From Quercus robur (taxonomy: Eukaryota > Streptophyta > Magnoliopsida > Fagales > Fagaceae): a stretch of 64,000 nt of DNA. The notes under the pieces are model-generated. The model did no database searches, was not told the DNA's origin, and saw only the letters and a program-made list of their open reading frames with translations. Shown here in pieces: positions 1-9,809 of this stretch (its first letter is position 1; every line of letters begins with the position of its first letter). Position numbers and translations under genes: made by a program. The DNA lies in the NCBI RefSeq assembly GCF_932294415.1, contig NC_065538.1:75245834-75309833 (forward strand). Direction: 5' to 3'.

Positions 1-1388
1 GATCAGGAGAAAACTTCCTTCATTACCAGCCAAGGCTTGTTTTGCTACAAAGTAATGCCCTTCGGCTTGAAGAACGCAGGGGCAACTTATCAGAGGTTAG
101 TGAATCACATGTTTCGTCCACAGATAGGACGGAATGTAGAGGTTTATGTCGACGACATGCTTGTGAAGAGCATAGACGAGGGAAGCCATCTAGACGACCT
201 ACAGGAAACCTTTGAAACACTTCGGCGATATAAGATGAAGTTGAACCCAAGCAAGTGTGCATTCGGAGTGTCGTCGGGAAAGTTTCTGGGGTTCATGGTC
301 TCGCAAAGAGGAATTGAAGCAAATCCGGATAAGATCCAGGCTATATTGAACATGGAGCCACCGAAGAGTATTAAGGAAGTCCAATCCCTCACAGGACGAG
401 TTGCCGCTTTGAACAGGTTTGTTTCGAAAGCCACAGATAAGTGTTTACCTTTCTTTAAAGTCCTCAGGAAGGCATTTGAGTGGATGAACGAATGCTAAAG
501 GGCCTTCCAAGACCTAAAAGATTATCTTACAACTGCCCCATTATTAAGTCCATCCGTGCAAAGAGAAGAACTGTACCTATACTTAGCGGTGTCCCCACAT
601 GCCGTAAGTTCAGCTTTAATCAGAGAAGAAGGGAAAATACAAAAGCCGGTGTACTACACTAGCCGGGCACTTAGAGGAGCAGAGGGAAGATATCCGCTCA
701 TGGAGAAATTGGCTTTCGCACTAATAACGGCTTCTAGGAAGTTAAGACATTACTTCCAAGCTCATATCATTAATGTCATGACGGACCATCCGCTTAAGAA
801 GGCAATGAACAAGCTGGAAGCCGCAGGACAACTCGTTCAGTGGGCAGTTGAACTTAGTGAATTCGACATTCGGTACCAACCGAGAAATGCAATAAAGGCT
901 CAAGCTCTAGCAGATTTCATCGCAGAGTTCACTCCAAGTTACGAAGACTTAGGGGAAGGAGAGTACAACAACAAATGGGTCATCCATGTAGATGGATCGT
1001 CTACATTATACGCTGGAGGAATAGGAGTTGTCTTGCAGTCGCCAGAAGGGGACAAATTGAAATACAAGGCCCGTCTGCAATACCAGACTACTAACAATGA
1101 AGCGGAGTATGAAGCCCTTTTGAAAGGGTTGGAACTGGCCAAATCCGTAGAAGCAGACTCAATACTTGTCCTGGGAGACTCTCAATTGGTCATAGGCCAA
1201 GTCAATGGCACATGTGAAGCCAAGGAAGACAGAATGAAGAAATATTTAAAGAAGGTAGTACGCCTTGTGAAGAAATTCAAAAAAGCAGATTTTGTTCAAA
1301 TCCCAAGGGAAGAGAATGTGGAAGCAGATACTCTGGCGAAGGAAGCATCTGCGAATGAGGCGATGAACGAAATGGATGATGTACACTA
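1..1388 (+). pseudogene. pol, part A: reverse transcriptase, RNase H and archaeal-type RNase H (broken)
   Basis: Frame 1 is open from base 1, so the true start is outside the window. RT is shown by the YVDD active site at 145-156 and the upstream MPFGLKNA block near 55-78. An in-frame TAA at 496-498 interrupts the frame just after the RT core; the same frame resumes and runs on with the ordinary gypsy RNase H (about 570-900). A second RNase H (about 970-1350) follows, with the expected acidic residues in the blocks HVDGSS, NEAEYEAL, LGDSQLV and EADTLAKEAS, so all four D-E-D-D positions appear intact. The frame is cut at 1388 by the solo LTR and continues after 2616. The TAA could arise from one C-to-T change in a glutamine codon. 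Nothing here suggests a functional product. Confidence 0.88.
1384..1388. repeat. Left target-site duplication of the solo LTR (CACTA)
   Basis: CACTA at 1384-1388 is repeated at 2616-2620, exactly flanking a segment that starts TGTTGA and ends CTCACA. Five bases is the usual duplication size for plant LTR elements. One copy of CACTA with the insert taken out rejoins the pol reading frame without a shift. Confidence 0.85.
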
Positions 1389-2615
1389 TGTTGAGGTCTA
1401 AAAAAATCACAGTAAAATAAGCCCAAGAAAGAATAAGCTAAGCCCAAGAAAGAGTGAGTTAAGCCCAGAAGAAAAAAGACCAAGTCCAAAGGGATTATAC
1501 AAAAGGCCCTGAGGATCCCGAAGCCCAGAAAAGAAAAAGCAACCAAAGAAGAAAAAGAGAGAACATCACAGCAAAGTATAAGACGCAAGGATCCTCGGGC
1601 ACCATCAATGAGCGCGAAGAAAAAAAGAAGACCAGGACAGATTGATAGAAAGAAAACAAGAAAAAAACAAAAGGACGCAAGCGACCCTTCATGGCACAGA
1701 CAGAAAAGGCGTCGGGGAACCAAAACAAGGAAGAAGAATGTTAACAAAACGATTTCAAAAGAGCAGAACAGGATTCCGCCCAAATAGGAAAGAAACGGAG
1801 AAGTAAAAGACACCAGAAGTGAGGATGCCGAGAAGGGCATACCTCAGCACATCCCAAAGAGGATGGCCAACCAGAAGCTTTCGAAGGAATCAGAACCAAG
1901 AGAAGGAAAGAATGAGAGAAAACGGAAAAGGGGACTTACCGAGATGATGAGGACAGAACATACTCTGTTTGCAAAAGACCAAAACAGGGGAACCAACGGT
2001 TCCCCAAGACGCCCAGAAAACTCCACTATAAAAGGAGAGGATGGGTTGTGAAGAAGGGCAGCGAGAAAAAAAGAAAGGAACAATAGAAAGAAGAGATTCA
2101 CTAGAAAAAATCATCAGAAAGTCCAGGCAGAAAGAATACTAAGGGAAAAACAAATACTGCTTCCCGATATCCTGTAAAAGCAACTATGGCACATACTCGG
2201 ATCCAACGAGAATCAAACTTCGCAAGTTTTGAAGGCTGAAATAGCCATTCAAGGCTGCAATTTTTGAGCTCGATTGGACCTTGTATCACGTCCTAGTAAG
2301 CTTGCTGTAATCAAACAGATAATGCTTTAATGAAATACTGTTTTCATAATTCCCAGGATCCCCACAGTACTTTTTTATCGTCTTGCTAATCCTGCTTTTC
2401 TTTTCTTTCTGAGCTTACGTTGTTAATTTCTGGCACTCCTCGATATCCTTGTTTGTCATTTTTTTTTTTGTCAGGAGTATTTCTCTGCATTCACTTGATT
2501 CTTAAACAGCCATTTAGCTGCGGTGAGTCAAGGCCCAGTCCACCAAATCCTTTCCTTTTTTCATTCAGGCTCGGGATCCTTGAGCCTGAGTATCCCGAAA
2601 AAAGACACTCTCACA
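1389..2615 (+). mobile_element. Solo LTR (1227 bp) inserted in pol between RNase H and integrase
   Basis: The segment begins TGT and ends ACA, is flanked by the 5-bp duplication CACTA, and contains no pol sequence, PBS or second LTR, so it is a single LTR left after recombination between two LTRs. A TATA box (TATAAAAG) at 2027-2034 sets the orientation as plus and divides a purine-rich U3 of about 640 bp from R/U5. Its plus strand is strongly A/G-rich between about 1400 and 2110, which produces long meaningless open frames on the other strand. It does not resemble the 585-bp LTR at 7662-8246, so it comes from a different family and arrived later than the host element. Confidence 0.85.
2027..2034 (+). 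promoter_or_regulatory. TATA box of the solo LTR
   Basis: TATAAAAG in a short GC-richer context, about 640 bp into the LTR, as expected for the U3/R boundary promoter of an LTR. Activity is not shown. Confidence 0.5.
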
Positions 2616-3908
2616 CACTACATGCCAAGTATAGACCTTCCAGAATTGATGCAGATAGGGGGAGAAGGAAATTGAATGACCCCAATACTATCATACTTAA
2701 AGGATGGAAGTCTTCCAGAAGAGAAGGACGAAGCTAGGAAGCTCAGGGTCAAGTCAGCCAGGTATGTGCTTATGGACGAAGTGTTGTATAAGAGAGGTTT
2801 TTCCCAGCCTCTCCTAAGGTGTTTAGCTTCGGACGAGGCAAATTACATGTTGAGGGAGGTTCACGAAGGAGCATGCGGGAACCATTCGGGAGCCAGATCA
2901 CTCGTCCATAAAGTCATCCGTAGCGGATTCTATTGGCCAACCATCCAAGCTGATGCTAAAGCATATGTCAAAGTATGTGATCAATGTCAACGCTTTGGCA
3001 ACATTCCCAGACAGCCAGCAGAATATCTCACGCCAATGATGGCCCCTTGGCCTTTCGCACAATGGGGATTAGATATTTTGGGGCCCTTTCCGACGGGAAC
3101 TCGGCAAATGAAGTTTCTGGTGGTGGGAATAGATTACTTCACAAAATGGGTGGAAGCTAAACCCTTAGCCAAAATTACGCAGCAGAATGTCAAGAACTTC
3201 GTCTGGAAGAACATTGTATGCAGATTCGGAGTACCTAGAGTACTAGTGTCTGACAATGGACAACAGTTTGACAACACACCCTTCAGGGAATTTTGTGAAC
3301 AACTTGGAATGAAGAACCATTACTCCTCACCCTCCCACCCACAGGCCAATGGCCAGGCAGAAGTAGCGAACCGATCCTTGCTGAAGATCATCAAGACTCG
3401 GCTCGAAGGGGCAAAGGGGATATGGCCGGATGAATTACCAGGTGTTTTATGGGCTTATAGAACGACAGCGAGAACTCCAACAGGAGAAACTCCTTTTAAG
3501 CTAGCCTATGGAAGCGAGGCAGTTATACCAGCAGAAGTACACATGACGAGCCATAGGGTGAGGAAGTATCAAACTGAAGAAAACGAGGCACAGCTCCGTC
3601 TTAACCTTGACCTTATGGACGAGGTCAGGATGGATGCAGAACAAAGGACAACAAGGTACAAAAATCTCATGACAAGACAATATGATGCTATGGTGAAGCC
3701 TAGACGTTTCAACATCGGAGATCTCGTCTTGAAGAGGGTTACCCTGGCAACAAGAAACCCGGCCTACGGGAAACTTGGCCCAAATTGGGAAGGACCTTAT
3801 AGGATTATCAACTGCAAAAGGCAAGGATCCTGCTATTTGGAAGCTTTGGATGGGCGGAGGTTGGGACACCCTTGGAATGTTGAGCACCTCAGGAAGTACC
3901 ATCAATAA
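2616..3908 (+). pseudogene. pol, part B: integrase (broken near its start)
   Basis: The frame continues from the duplicated CACTA, meets a TGA at 2673-2675, then is open to the natural stop at 3906-3908. The zinc-binding H-H-C-C module (HEGACGNH then CDQC) lies near 2858-2990. The catalytic core shows the three acidic blocks GLDILGP, VSDNGQ and QAEVAN, that is an apparent D-D-E triad. The C-terminal block LGPNWEGPYR and the final HLRKYHQ are typical of gypsy integrases. The TGA sits where relatives keep a tryptophan, consistent with a single G-to-A change. The core domain itself looks intact, but without an upstream fusion to RT it would not be made normally. Confidence 0.88.
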
Positions 3909-5085
3909 GTGTTGACTCTTCACCAGTGTCCTTGGACGAGATGTATGGACGAGAAGAAGTGTTTACTACTGTCAAGTGTTTTTAAGTATTTTAATAATCC
4001 CCTAGAAAGTGCATTAGTGTTTTCACTCTTGTGCTATTCATGGATGAGTTGGTTTGTATTTTTAATTCAATAAGGCACTAGCTAATGAGCATGTGCCATG
4101 CCTGTGGACGAATGTTTACATAAGTTTGGATTTTCAAATATATATATATATATATATATATATTGTTTTCAAATATATTATTGGAATCCTTATATGTTCA
4201 TTCAGATTGATCCATAAAAAGAAAGTAAGCATGGACGAATAAAATCCTTGGACGCAAGGATATATCGTCCATAAGTCTTTCTCCAGAGGAAAAATGAAAA
4301 GGTACATCCGTCCAGAACATGGGACGAGGTGAAACCTAACCTGAAAAGTAAACTGAGGTTCATCCATCCAGAACATAGGACTAGATGAAACCCAAGCTAA
4401 AAATAAAGCTAAGGTCCATCCGTCCAGAACATAGGACGAGATGAAACCAAAGCTAAAAATAAAGCGAAGGTTCATCCGTCCAGAACATAGGACGAGATGA
4501 TAACTAAGTTAAGGGCATACTCGTCTAGACCTCAAGACTAGATGAATTCCCAGAAGTGTTCGTTCGAGACATGGACGAGCAAAGACTTCAAAACTAGCTT
4601 AACAATCCATTACATTGGACGAGAAATCGCTAAAAAGTCTAATCGTCAAGGACGACAAAAATGATCGTCCATAATTATGGAATGACGAAAAATCTAACCA
4701 AAAGGAATCAATTTACTTTATCTTGGTGATGTAATAAAATTCACCCCCATGCCCAAGACGAGGTGAACTGAATTCCTAGATGGACGAACCACACTTCTGA
4801 TATGAAAATAAAAAATTCATACATAAAGCTGAAAACGTATATATTCAAACACAATGGAAGTAAAAATAGAAGTATTCATTTCTTTCATGAAATTCAAAGG
4901 GTGGACGACTAACGTCCAAAAACCCCTTTAGTTGTGAATGTATATAAAACTCGTCCATAATCCTGGACGAGATGATTGTACTTGCATGAGCTTTAAAATA
5001 AAAATAAAAATAAAAAAAGTAAAAAGCCCAAAACAACGGGCACTTCCATGAAAAGACAAATGAAAGTAAATTTTCAAAAAATAGA
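3909..5085. repeat. Retrotransposon spacer with dense GGACGA/TCGTCC motif and 56-bp tandem repeat
   Basis: No reading frame of any weight. I count at least 16 exact GGACGA or TCGTCC hexamers between 3934 and 4970 (for example 3934, 3947, 4106, 4233, 4265, 4322, 4434, 4490, 4573, 4617, 4650, 4665, 4782, 4903, 4951 and 4965). An (AT)n run lies at 4138-4162. The 56-bp repeat at 4301-4520 is listed separately. The stretch separates the pol stop codon from the end of the antisense gene. Confidence 0.7.
4301..4520 (+). repeat. 56-bp tandem repeat, nearly four copies
   Basis: Copies begin at 4301, 4357, 4413 and 4469, exactly 56 bp apart. Each starts with GGT(A/T/C)CATCC(G/A)TCCAGAACAT and carries GGACGAG or a variant about 25 bp in. 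The fourth copy fades after about 45 bp. A weaker, diverged echo continues to about 4580. Confidence 0.8.
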
Positions 5086-7307
5086 TCACTTGGGGTCGTC
5101 CTGAGTAACTTCAGTGTTAGCATCGTCCATGATATTGACGTCCTCGGAACTCGTCTGCAACATGGAACTCTCTGTAGCAAGAGGAAGCTTGAAGGAGTTG
5201 AAGTCCAAATCAGGATATGCGTCTTTGGCATCAGCACGGAAGTCTTCATAACCAGCTGCATAATGACTATCTAGACGATTCTTATACTCGTCAGACTTCT
5301 TAAAAGCAGCAATTGCTTCTTCACGTGCCTTCTTCAAGGACGAGGTAAGCTCTGCAACTTGTCCTTCTAGATGGACGATGCGGGTATCCTTCTCTAAGTT
5401 GTCAGCTTTGAGCTCCTCAACATCGTTCTTCAGCTTCGTCTCGCTTCCCAGCAGACGATTTAAATCCTCGGTCAACCTAATGACCTCCCCCTTCTTGGAT
5501 AAGACCTCATGGCTTAGCTCCTTAGCCTTATCCTTGGCTGTCTTGGACTCTGTAGCAAGCTCCTTGGCCTGGCAAGTCGCTGTATAAAACTTTGACATGG
5601 CCTGCATTTGGACGAAAAGGAGTTAGACATTTCATTCAAAATTAAATGTTTACACACAAGGACAAGGAAGAAACTTACCTTGAAAAGGTCATGGATGCCA
5701 GAACGCTCAAACTCCTTCACTGACATGTTGTAACATTCGTTAACTTCATGATCAGTGACGATCCCTTTGAACGTCCTCCATGCATAACCCTCGTCCAGAA
5801 CCAAATTAGAGGGACGATCAGAGGACTCAGACGGGCTAGGCTTGTGAGAAGTTTTGGGAGCAGGGGGAGGATCAGATTGGGCAGGATGAACTATTTGGAC
5901 GGGCTCCACGTCCACAGGTTCGTCCAAGTTCACTGTTGGTGGTACGAACTTAGGAACCTTGGGAAGGGAAGTCTTACTTGGCTTTTGCTTCTTGTGGCCA
6001 CGACGACTGGGAAGGTCGTCCAAGTCCACATTGCTTGAGATTGGCTTGGATTTCCTCTTCCCAGCCTGGACGGAAGCCACTTTGGGAGTTGGGGCAGCAA
6101 CATCCTCGTCCCCGCTAGCCACTGTTTTCTCTTTGTTTTCCCTCATCGTACTTATCCCTGTGACGAGAAAAATTACTCAGAAAAATTAAAAAATAAAAAG
6201 AAAGGAAACTGAAATAATAGAATGTAATGGACGACACTTACTTCGACGAGTGACCTCCTCGTGACTTAGGTTCTCAGCAGTAGGAACTGGACCAAGTCCC
6301 CAAGTTGCTAGACGACTGAGGGTGACTAAGTCGTGGAAAGTCCTTCCTGAAAAGGTGCGAACCACTTCTATACGATCCAAGGAGAACTTATCCAAGTATG
6401 GACGAACAACAGCTGTATCACCAATAGAAAGGGTTAGACGAGTGACAGATAACATTTTTTTTTTTTTAAAAAAACAAACAGAATAAAATAGAAAGAAAAA
6501 CATACCCTCAGGACGAAGGCGACCTAGAGGGCTGGTAAAAGGTGGGAAGAGGGGATCACCCACATCAGCTGGGTCCCCAGCCCAATTTCCAGAAATAATA
6601 AAATATTCTTTTTTCCAAAATCGGTCAGACGAACTACGACCCTTTATTAAACTGTAATATGAACCCCTAAACGAGAACTGGTAAAAGCCAGCAGATTTTT
6701 TGATCTCTGAGGGCTTATAACAGTAAAGGAACTCGTCCACTGTAATTGGACGGTCCCCTTCCAATGCCTCACGCCATAATACTTGCATGGCTACAATCAT
6801 CCTCCAACCATTGGGATTGAGCTGGTTAGGCCCAATACCCAACCTTTGGAAGAGTTCTCTGCAGAAAGAGTTTAGGGGAAACCTAAGACCAGCTAAAAGA
6901 TAAGAAGCATATACCCCTAAGCCAGAGGAAGGGGTACAACACCACTCTCCAACCTTGGGTAGACGAGGATTAAGCTCTTTAGGGATTTGATATCTATCTA
7001 CAAGAGTTTTTAACTTAGCACCGTCTAAGGTGGATGCTACCTCTGGGACACAACTATAGATTACATCTTCTTCGTCCTCTTCCTCGTCTTGAGGAGGACT
7101 AGATGGCTGTCTGGACGAACTAGCCTTGGATCCAGAAGCTGCCCTACGTCGTTGTTCCTGAAATTCCTCTAAAGGAATGCCAGGAACCCCAGACGAGTAA
7201 TGCTCGTCTGAGGAATCACTACAGGACGAACTACCTATACTACCCTCACTCTCAGAGCCGTCCAGGTAGTCGTCTATCTCTCTCTCTAAACTAGAAGATG
7301 AAGACAT
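5086..7307 (-). CDS. Antisense retrotransposon-borne gene, Transposase_28-like domain plus coiled coil (4 exons)
   Basis: Four exons on the minus strand join in frame: 7307-6506, 6412-6242, 6157-5679 and 5601-5086, all with GT/AG junctions (phases 1, 1, 0), giving 655 residues with no stop. Residues 1-80 are Ser- and acid-rich. Residues about 95-245 (blocks GLGVYASYLLAGLRFPL and NGWRMIVAMQVLW) match my memory of the 'putative gypsy type transposon' family (Transposase_28, PF04195). Residues 355-390 carry two basic clusters (KRKSK, RRGHKKQK), possible nuclear localisation signals. Residues 485-600 form a long Lys/Glu/Leu heptad-like coiled coil. Function is unknown. It lies inside the element, opposite to pol, between the integrase stop and the 3' LTR, and is intact although pol is dead. 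The Pfam name does not make it a transposase; no catalytic motif is visible. Confidence 0.75.
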
Positions 7308-7467
7308 GTTTGGAATGTAGAAGACTTAAAATGAGAGCCTAAAAAAAAAAAAAGGAAGAAAAGAGGAAATACCTGATGAAACTAGGACAAGAGCTAGACG
7401 AGAATCTTGGACGAATTGGCAGAAGAGAGAATGAGGAAAAAAGTGAGGGGCATGAAAGAGAATGTAC

Positions 7468-7475
7468 TATTTATA
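7468..7475 (-). promoter_or_regulatory. TATA box for the antisense gene
   Basis: On the minus strand the sequence reads TATAAATA (7475 to 7468), preceded by GGGGCC, 160 bp upstream of the antisense ATG at 7307. This is a good plant TATA context and the only strong one found upstream of the gene. Confidence 0.55.
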
Positions 7476-7523
7476 GGCCCCGGCAACAGGGTCAACGAAA
7501 CGACGTTCGCCACTCAGAGATAG

Positions 7524-7593
7524 ACACGTGGCGATTCTTTTGGGAAACGAGATCGACAGGACTGGCCAACCAACAGTTTCGCGACACGTGGCG
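7524..7593. promoter_or_regulatory. Two G-box/ABRE-type motifs upstream of the antisense gene
   Basis: ACACGTGGCG occurs twice, with CACGTG at 7525-7530 and at 7585-7590, exactly 60 bp apart. Each includes ACGTGGC, the known core of abscisic-acid response elements bound by bZIP factors. They lie 50-120 bp upstream of the antisense TATA box and outside the LTR, so they are better placed to serve the antisense gene than pol. Regulation by ABA is inference. Confidence 0.5.
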
Positions 7594-7661
7594 TACGAAA
7601 AAGTGAAATTTGGCCAAAATCACAACGATGTCCTGGACGACCCTTTGAACAAAGGGGCAAC

Positions 7662-8246
7662 TGATAGAGAAGCAGAAAATAATCCATCTCCAGCTCGTCC
7701 AAAGGTTTCGTCTAGAGCCTGCAACGCAGGTTGATCCAAGAGTCAACCTAGAAGAAGGAGAAACGTCCACTAAACAATAGCGCCACTCTATAAGTTAAGT
7801 CTCCCATGGATGATATGATCGTCCATGAAGGTCGTCCATGAGCAGCCATCAGATATCCTTGGACGACCAAACAGTCCTACACCGGATGGACGATAGCGCA
7901 ACACTTGAATAAGTTAACTCCCACTGGCGGTTATAGTTTTTATATCCGTTGAGGCAGTTAACCCCGAGTGCGTTGGCTTCCGCAAATCCTGGGGAGGTTA
8001 TTGGACAAATAACCGCCCCAGGTTCCCTATATAAGGGACCGGTCTGAACCCGACAGAGGTAAGTTTTTTCTCTCAGACACATTTCCAAAACACTTGGAAC
8101 TTATTCCTCTACGAGTCTAACTTCTCCATCGGAGGGGGTTCGACCGGTCTCCTCTTTGATCACATTTTCTTCCTTGCAGGCCATCAACCGTTTGAACAGC
8201 CCACCGAAGCCAAGCCATTCTACCTTACTGATTTGGAGCATTATCA
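7662..8246 (+). repeat. 3' LTR of the Tat-type element (585 bp)
   Basis: Starts TGATAG directly after a purine-rich tract (AAAGGGGCAAC, 7651-7661) that fits a polypurine tract, and ends TTATCA; TGATA/TATCA are inverted at the ends. A TATA box TATATAAG is at 8028-8035. GGACGA/TCGTCC hexamers continue inside it (near 7696, 7819, 7831, 7860 and 7886). The inner inverted repeat GGTTATT/AATAACC lies at 7996-8014. Without the 5' LTR in view the right boundary is a prediction. Confidence 0.7.
8028..8035 (+). promoter_or_regulatory. TATA box of the 3' LTR
   Basis: TATATAAG followed by GGACC, about 365 bp into the LTR, in the usual place for the U3/R promoter. Transcription from this copy would run out into the flanking DNA toward 8247 and the 82-residue gene. 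Confidence 0.5.
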
Positions 8247-9080
8247 ATTTGTATTCAAATTAATTCCTATGTTTTAGGATATGATTGGTACCTATGTTTT
8301 AGGATTTTTCAATGAAGTTATCTCATCCTAGGCTATTTATGTACGTTGAATGCTTAAATGAGAATTAAACAAAAATTAACCAAAAATATCTATTTCCTCC
8401 CTCAAGTCTAGGAGATTAGTCATCTCGAATTGAGTATACTATCTTTTATGACTAGGTTCACAACACTTGCTCTACAATAGACAAGTGAAAAACCAAGTTT
8501 AAATTGCTATAATAACTTGCAGATAAATTGTGGCACTATTAATATTTTAAAAGTACGATATAATTTGAACATATAACATCTATTTAATATTAATTGTATT
8601 TACGATTAAATCAAGACACCAATTAACTTATTATTAATGTATGTGAAATTCAACTATAAATTTTTTATTGGACGACAAGAGACTCTATAAGATAAATTAT
8701 GTCGTAGTTATCTTGTGGCACTTCAATTCCACCAACCAAATTGACCGAGCTGTACCTAAAAAATGGGTCATCAACCTGACCCAGGTCTAGCTCAAATCCT
8801 CATATTGATAAGTTGGTGCGACGTGCAAACCCAGACGGTCAGTTCCAACTTACTCCAATTATTTAGTGTTGATGAGGATGATAAACATGTTGGGCAACTA
8901 CTCTACTTTAATATAAGTAGAAGATGCTATATTGGATTAGAAGGAGAGTTAAAAAGAATTTGGTAATAAAGAAAGGAAGATGCCAAAACAAAGCTTGCTT
9001 CACTAGATGGAAACTAGAATTATTGAGTTGTCATGTCCTTTTTTTAAAGTGTAAACTGGGGGTAAAGAATTGTCCCCACC
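8247..9080. other. Intergenic stretch, no gene seen
   Basis: AT-rich DNA between the LTR and the next gene. The 15-mer CCTATGTTTTAGGAT occurs at 8266-8280 and again at 8291-8305, 25 bp apart. No coding frame or known repeat was recognised. Confidence 0.5.
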
Positions 9081-9192
9081 GACATGTTACCCTTTGTTTA
9101 TCCAGCTTAAAGAAAGCTCTTTCAAATACATCTTATTCTCAATTAACTTCCATAGTTTCTCAACCTGGTTCCCAGCTAACCACATTTACAAG

Positions 9193-9778
9193 GTACCCTC
9201 TTCTCTCTCTCTTCCTCTATCTCTATCTCTAATTCCTTTTGTGATTGAATGAGCTATTATGAATTGCTGTTTGAAAAGTTTAATCCTTTGTGTTTTCTGG
9301 GTTTGGTAGATTGTGAAAGTTAGGTGTGTGTATTGTTTAGATCTTTTTTTCTCTCACTCAATGGGGATGTGATCCATGCTTTTGAGTTTTGACATGCTTA
9401 TGTTTATGTTAGATCCATTTTCTTTTTATCACCTCCAAAGATCTTAAAGAAGAAGAAATCTTCTCCACTGTATGGCTGCTTCATCTGCTTTTTCAGTTAT
9501 TTCTCTCGAAAAATCATCTTAGGCTGAAAACTGCAGACCAATCTGGTCAATTACTATGAGAATATAGGAGAAATGAAACCTTTTAATCTTATAATGTCTT
9601 GAAAATGGAGTAGCAGTTCTAAATTCTCAACTTTGTTTCTTTTTTCACAACATTAGAGACTTGGTGTTTCTAGAAAAAGCACAGAGAAAAAACCCCACTT
9701 ATAGCTCTGATTTCCTCATAAGACTTTGTTTCCTTGATGTTTGTACATTTGTTAATTGGCTGATGATTTTGGGTTCAG
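9193..9778 (+). other. 5'-UTR intron of the small conserved gene
   Basis: A donor (CAAG|GTACCC) at 9193 and an acceptor (GGTTCAG|AAAC) at 9777-9778 bound a T-rich 586-bp segment that begins with a CT-rich tract, and the ATG follows 31 bp later. Leader introns are common in plants and may raise expression. The transcript start is not visible; the leader exon probably lies within about 9090-9192. Confidence 0.5.
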
Positions 9779-9809
9779 AAACTAGGTTTTCCTAAGTACA
9801 CAAGAAAAT

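Larger units (their letters stand above)
1..8246 (+). mobile_element. Ty3/gypsy LTR retrotransposon, Tat-type, 5' part cut by the window edge
   Basis: Seen in order: reverse transcriptase fragment, RNase H, a second RNase H, a nested solo LTR, integrase, a 1.2-kb spacer with tandem repeats, an antisense gene, and a 3' LTR. The RT-RNase H-integrase order is the Ty3/gypsy order. A second, archaeal-type RNase H after the first is the known hallmark of the Tat lineage of plant Ty3/gypsy elements. The 5' LTR, gag, protease and start of RT lie left of the window, so age by LTR divergence cannot be estimated here. The pol is broken by two stop codons and the nested LTR, so the copy cannot make its own polyprotein. 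The right end at 8246 rests on TG/CA termini, not on a visible target duplication, since the left flank is missing. Confidence 0.88.

Noticed and set aside
1277-1840. 187-codon minus-strand ORF with a hydrophobic, Phe/Leu/Ser-rich product
   Set aside because: It lies across the RNase H end and the purine-rich U3 of the solo LTR; the complement of an A/G-rich strand has few stops and encodes Phe/Leu/Ser by composition alone.
3501-3923. 140-codon minus-strand ORF
   Set aside because: Shadow of the integrase coding sequence on the opposite strand; no domain recognised.
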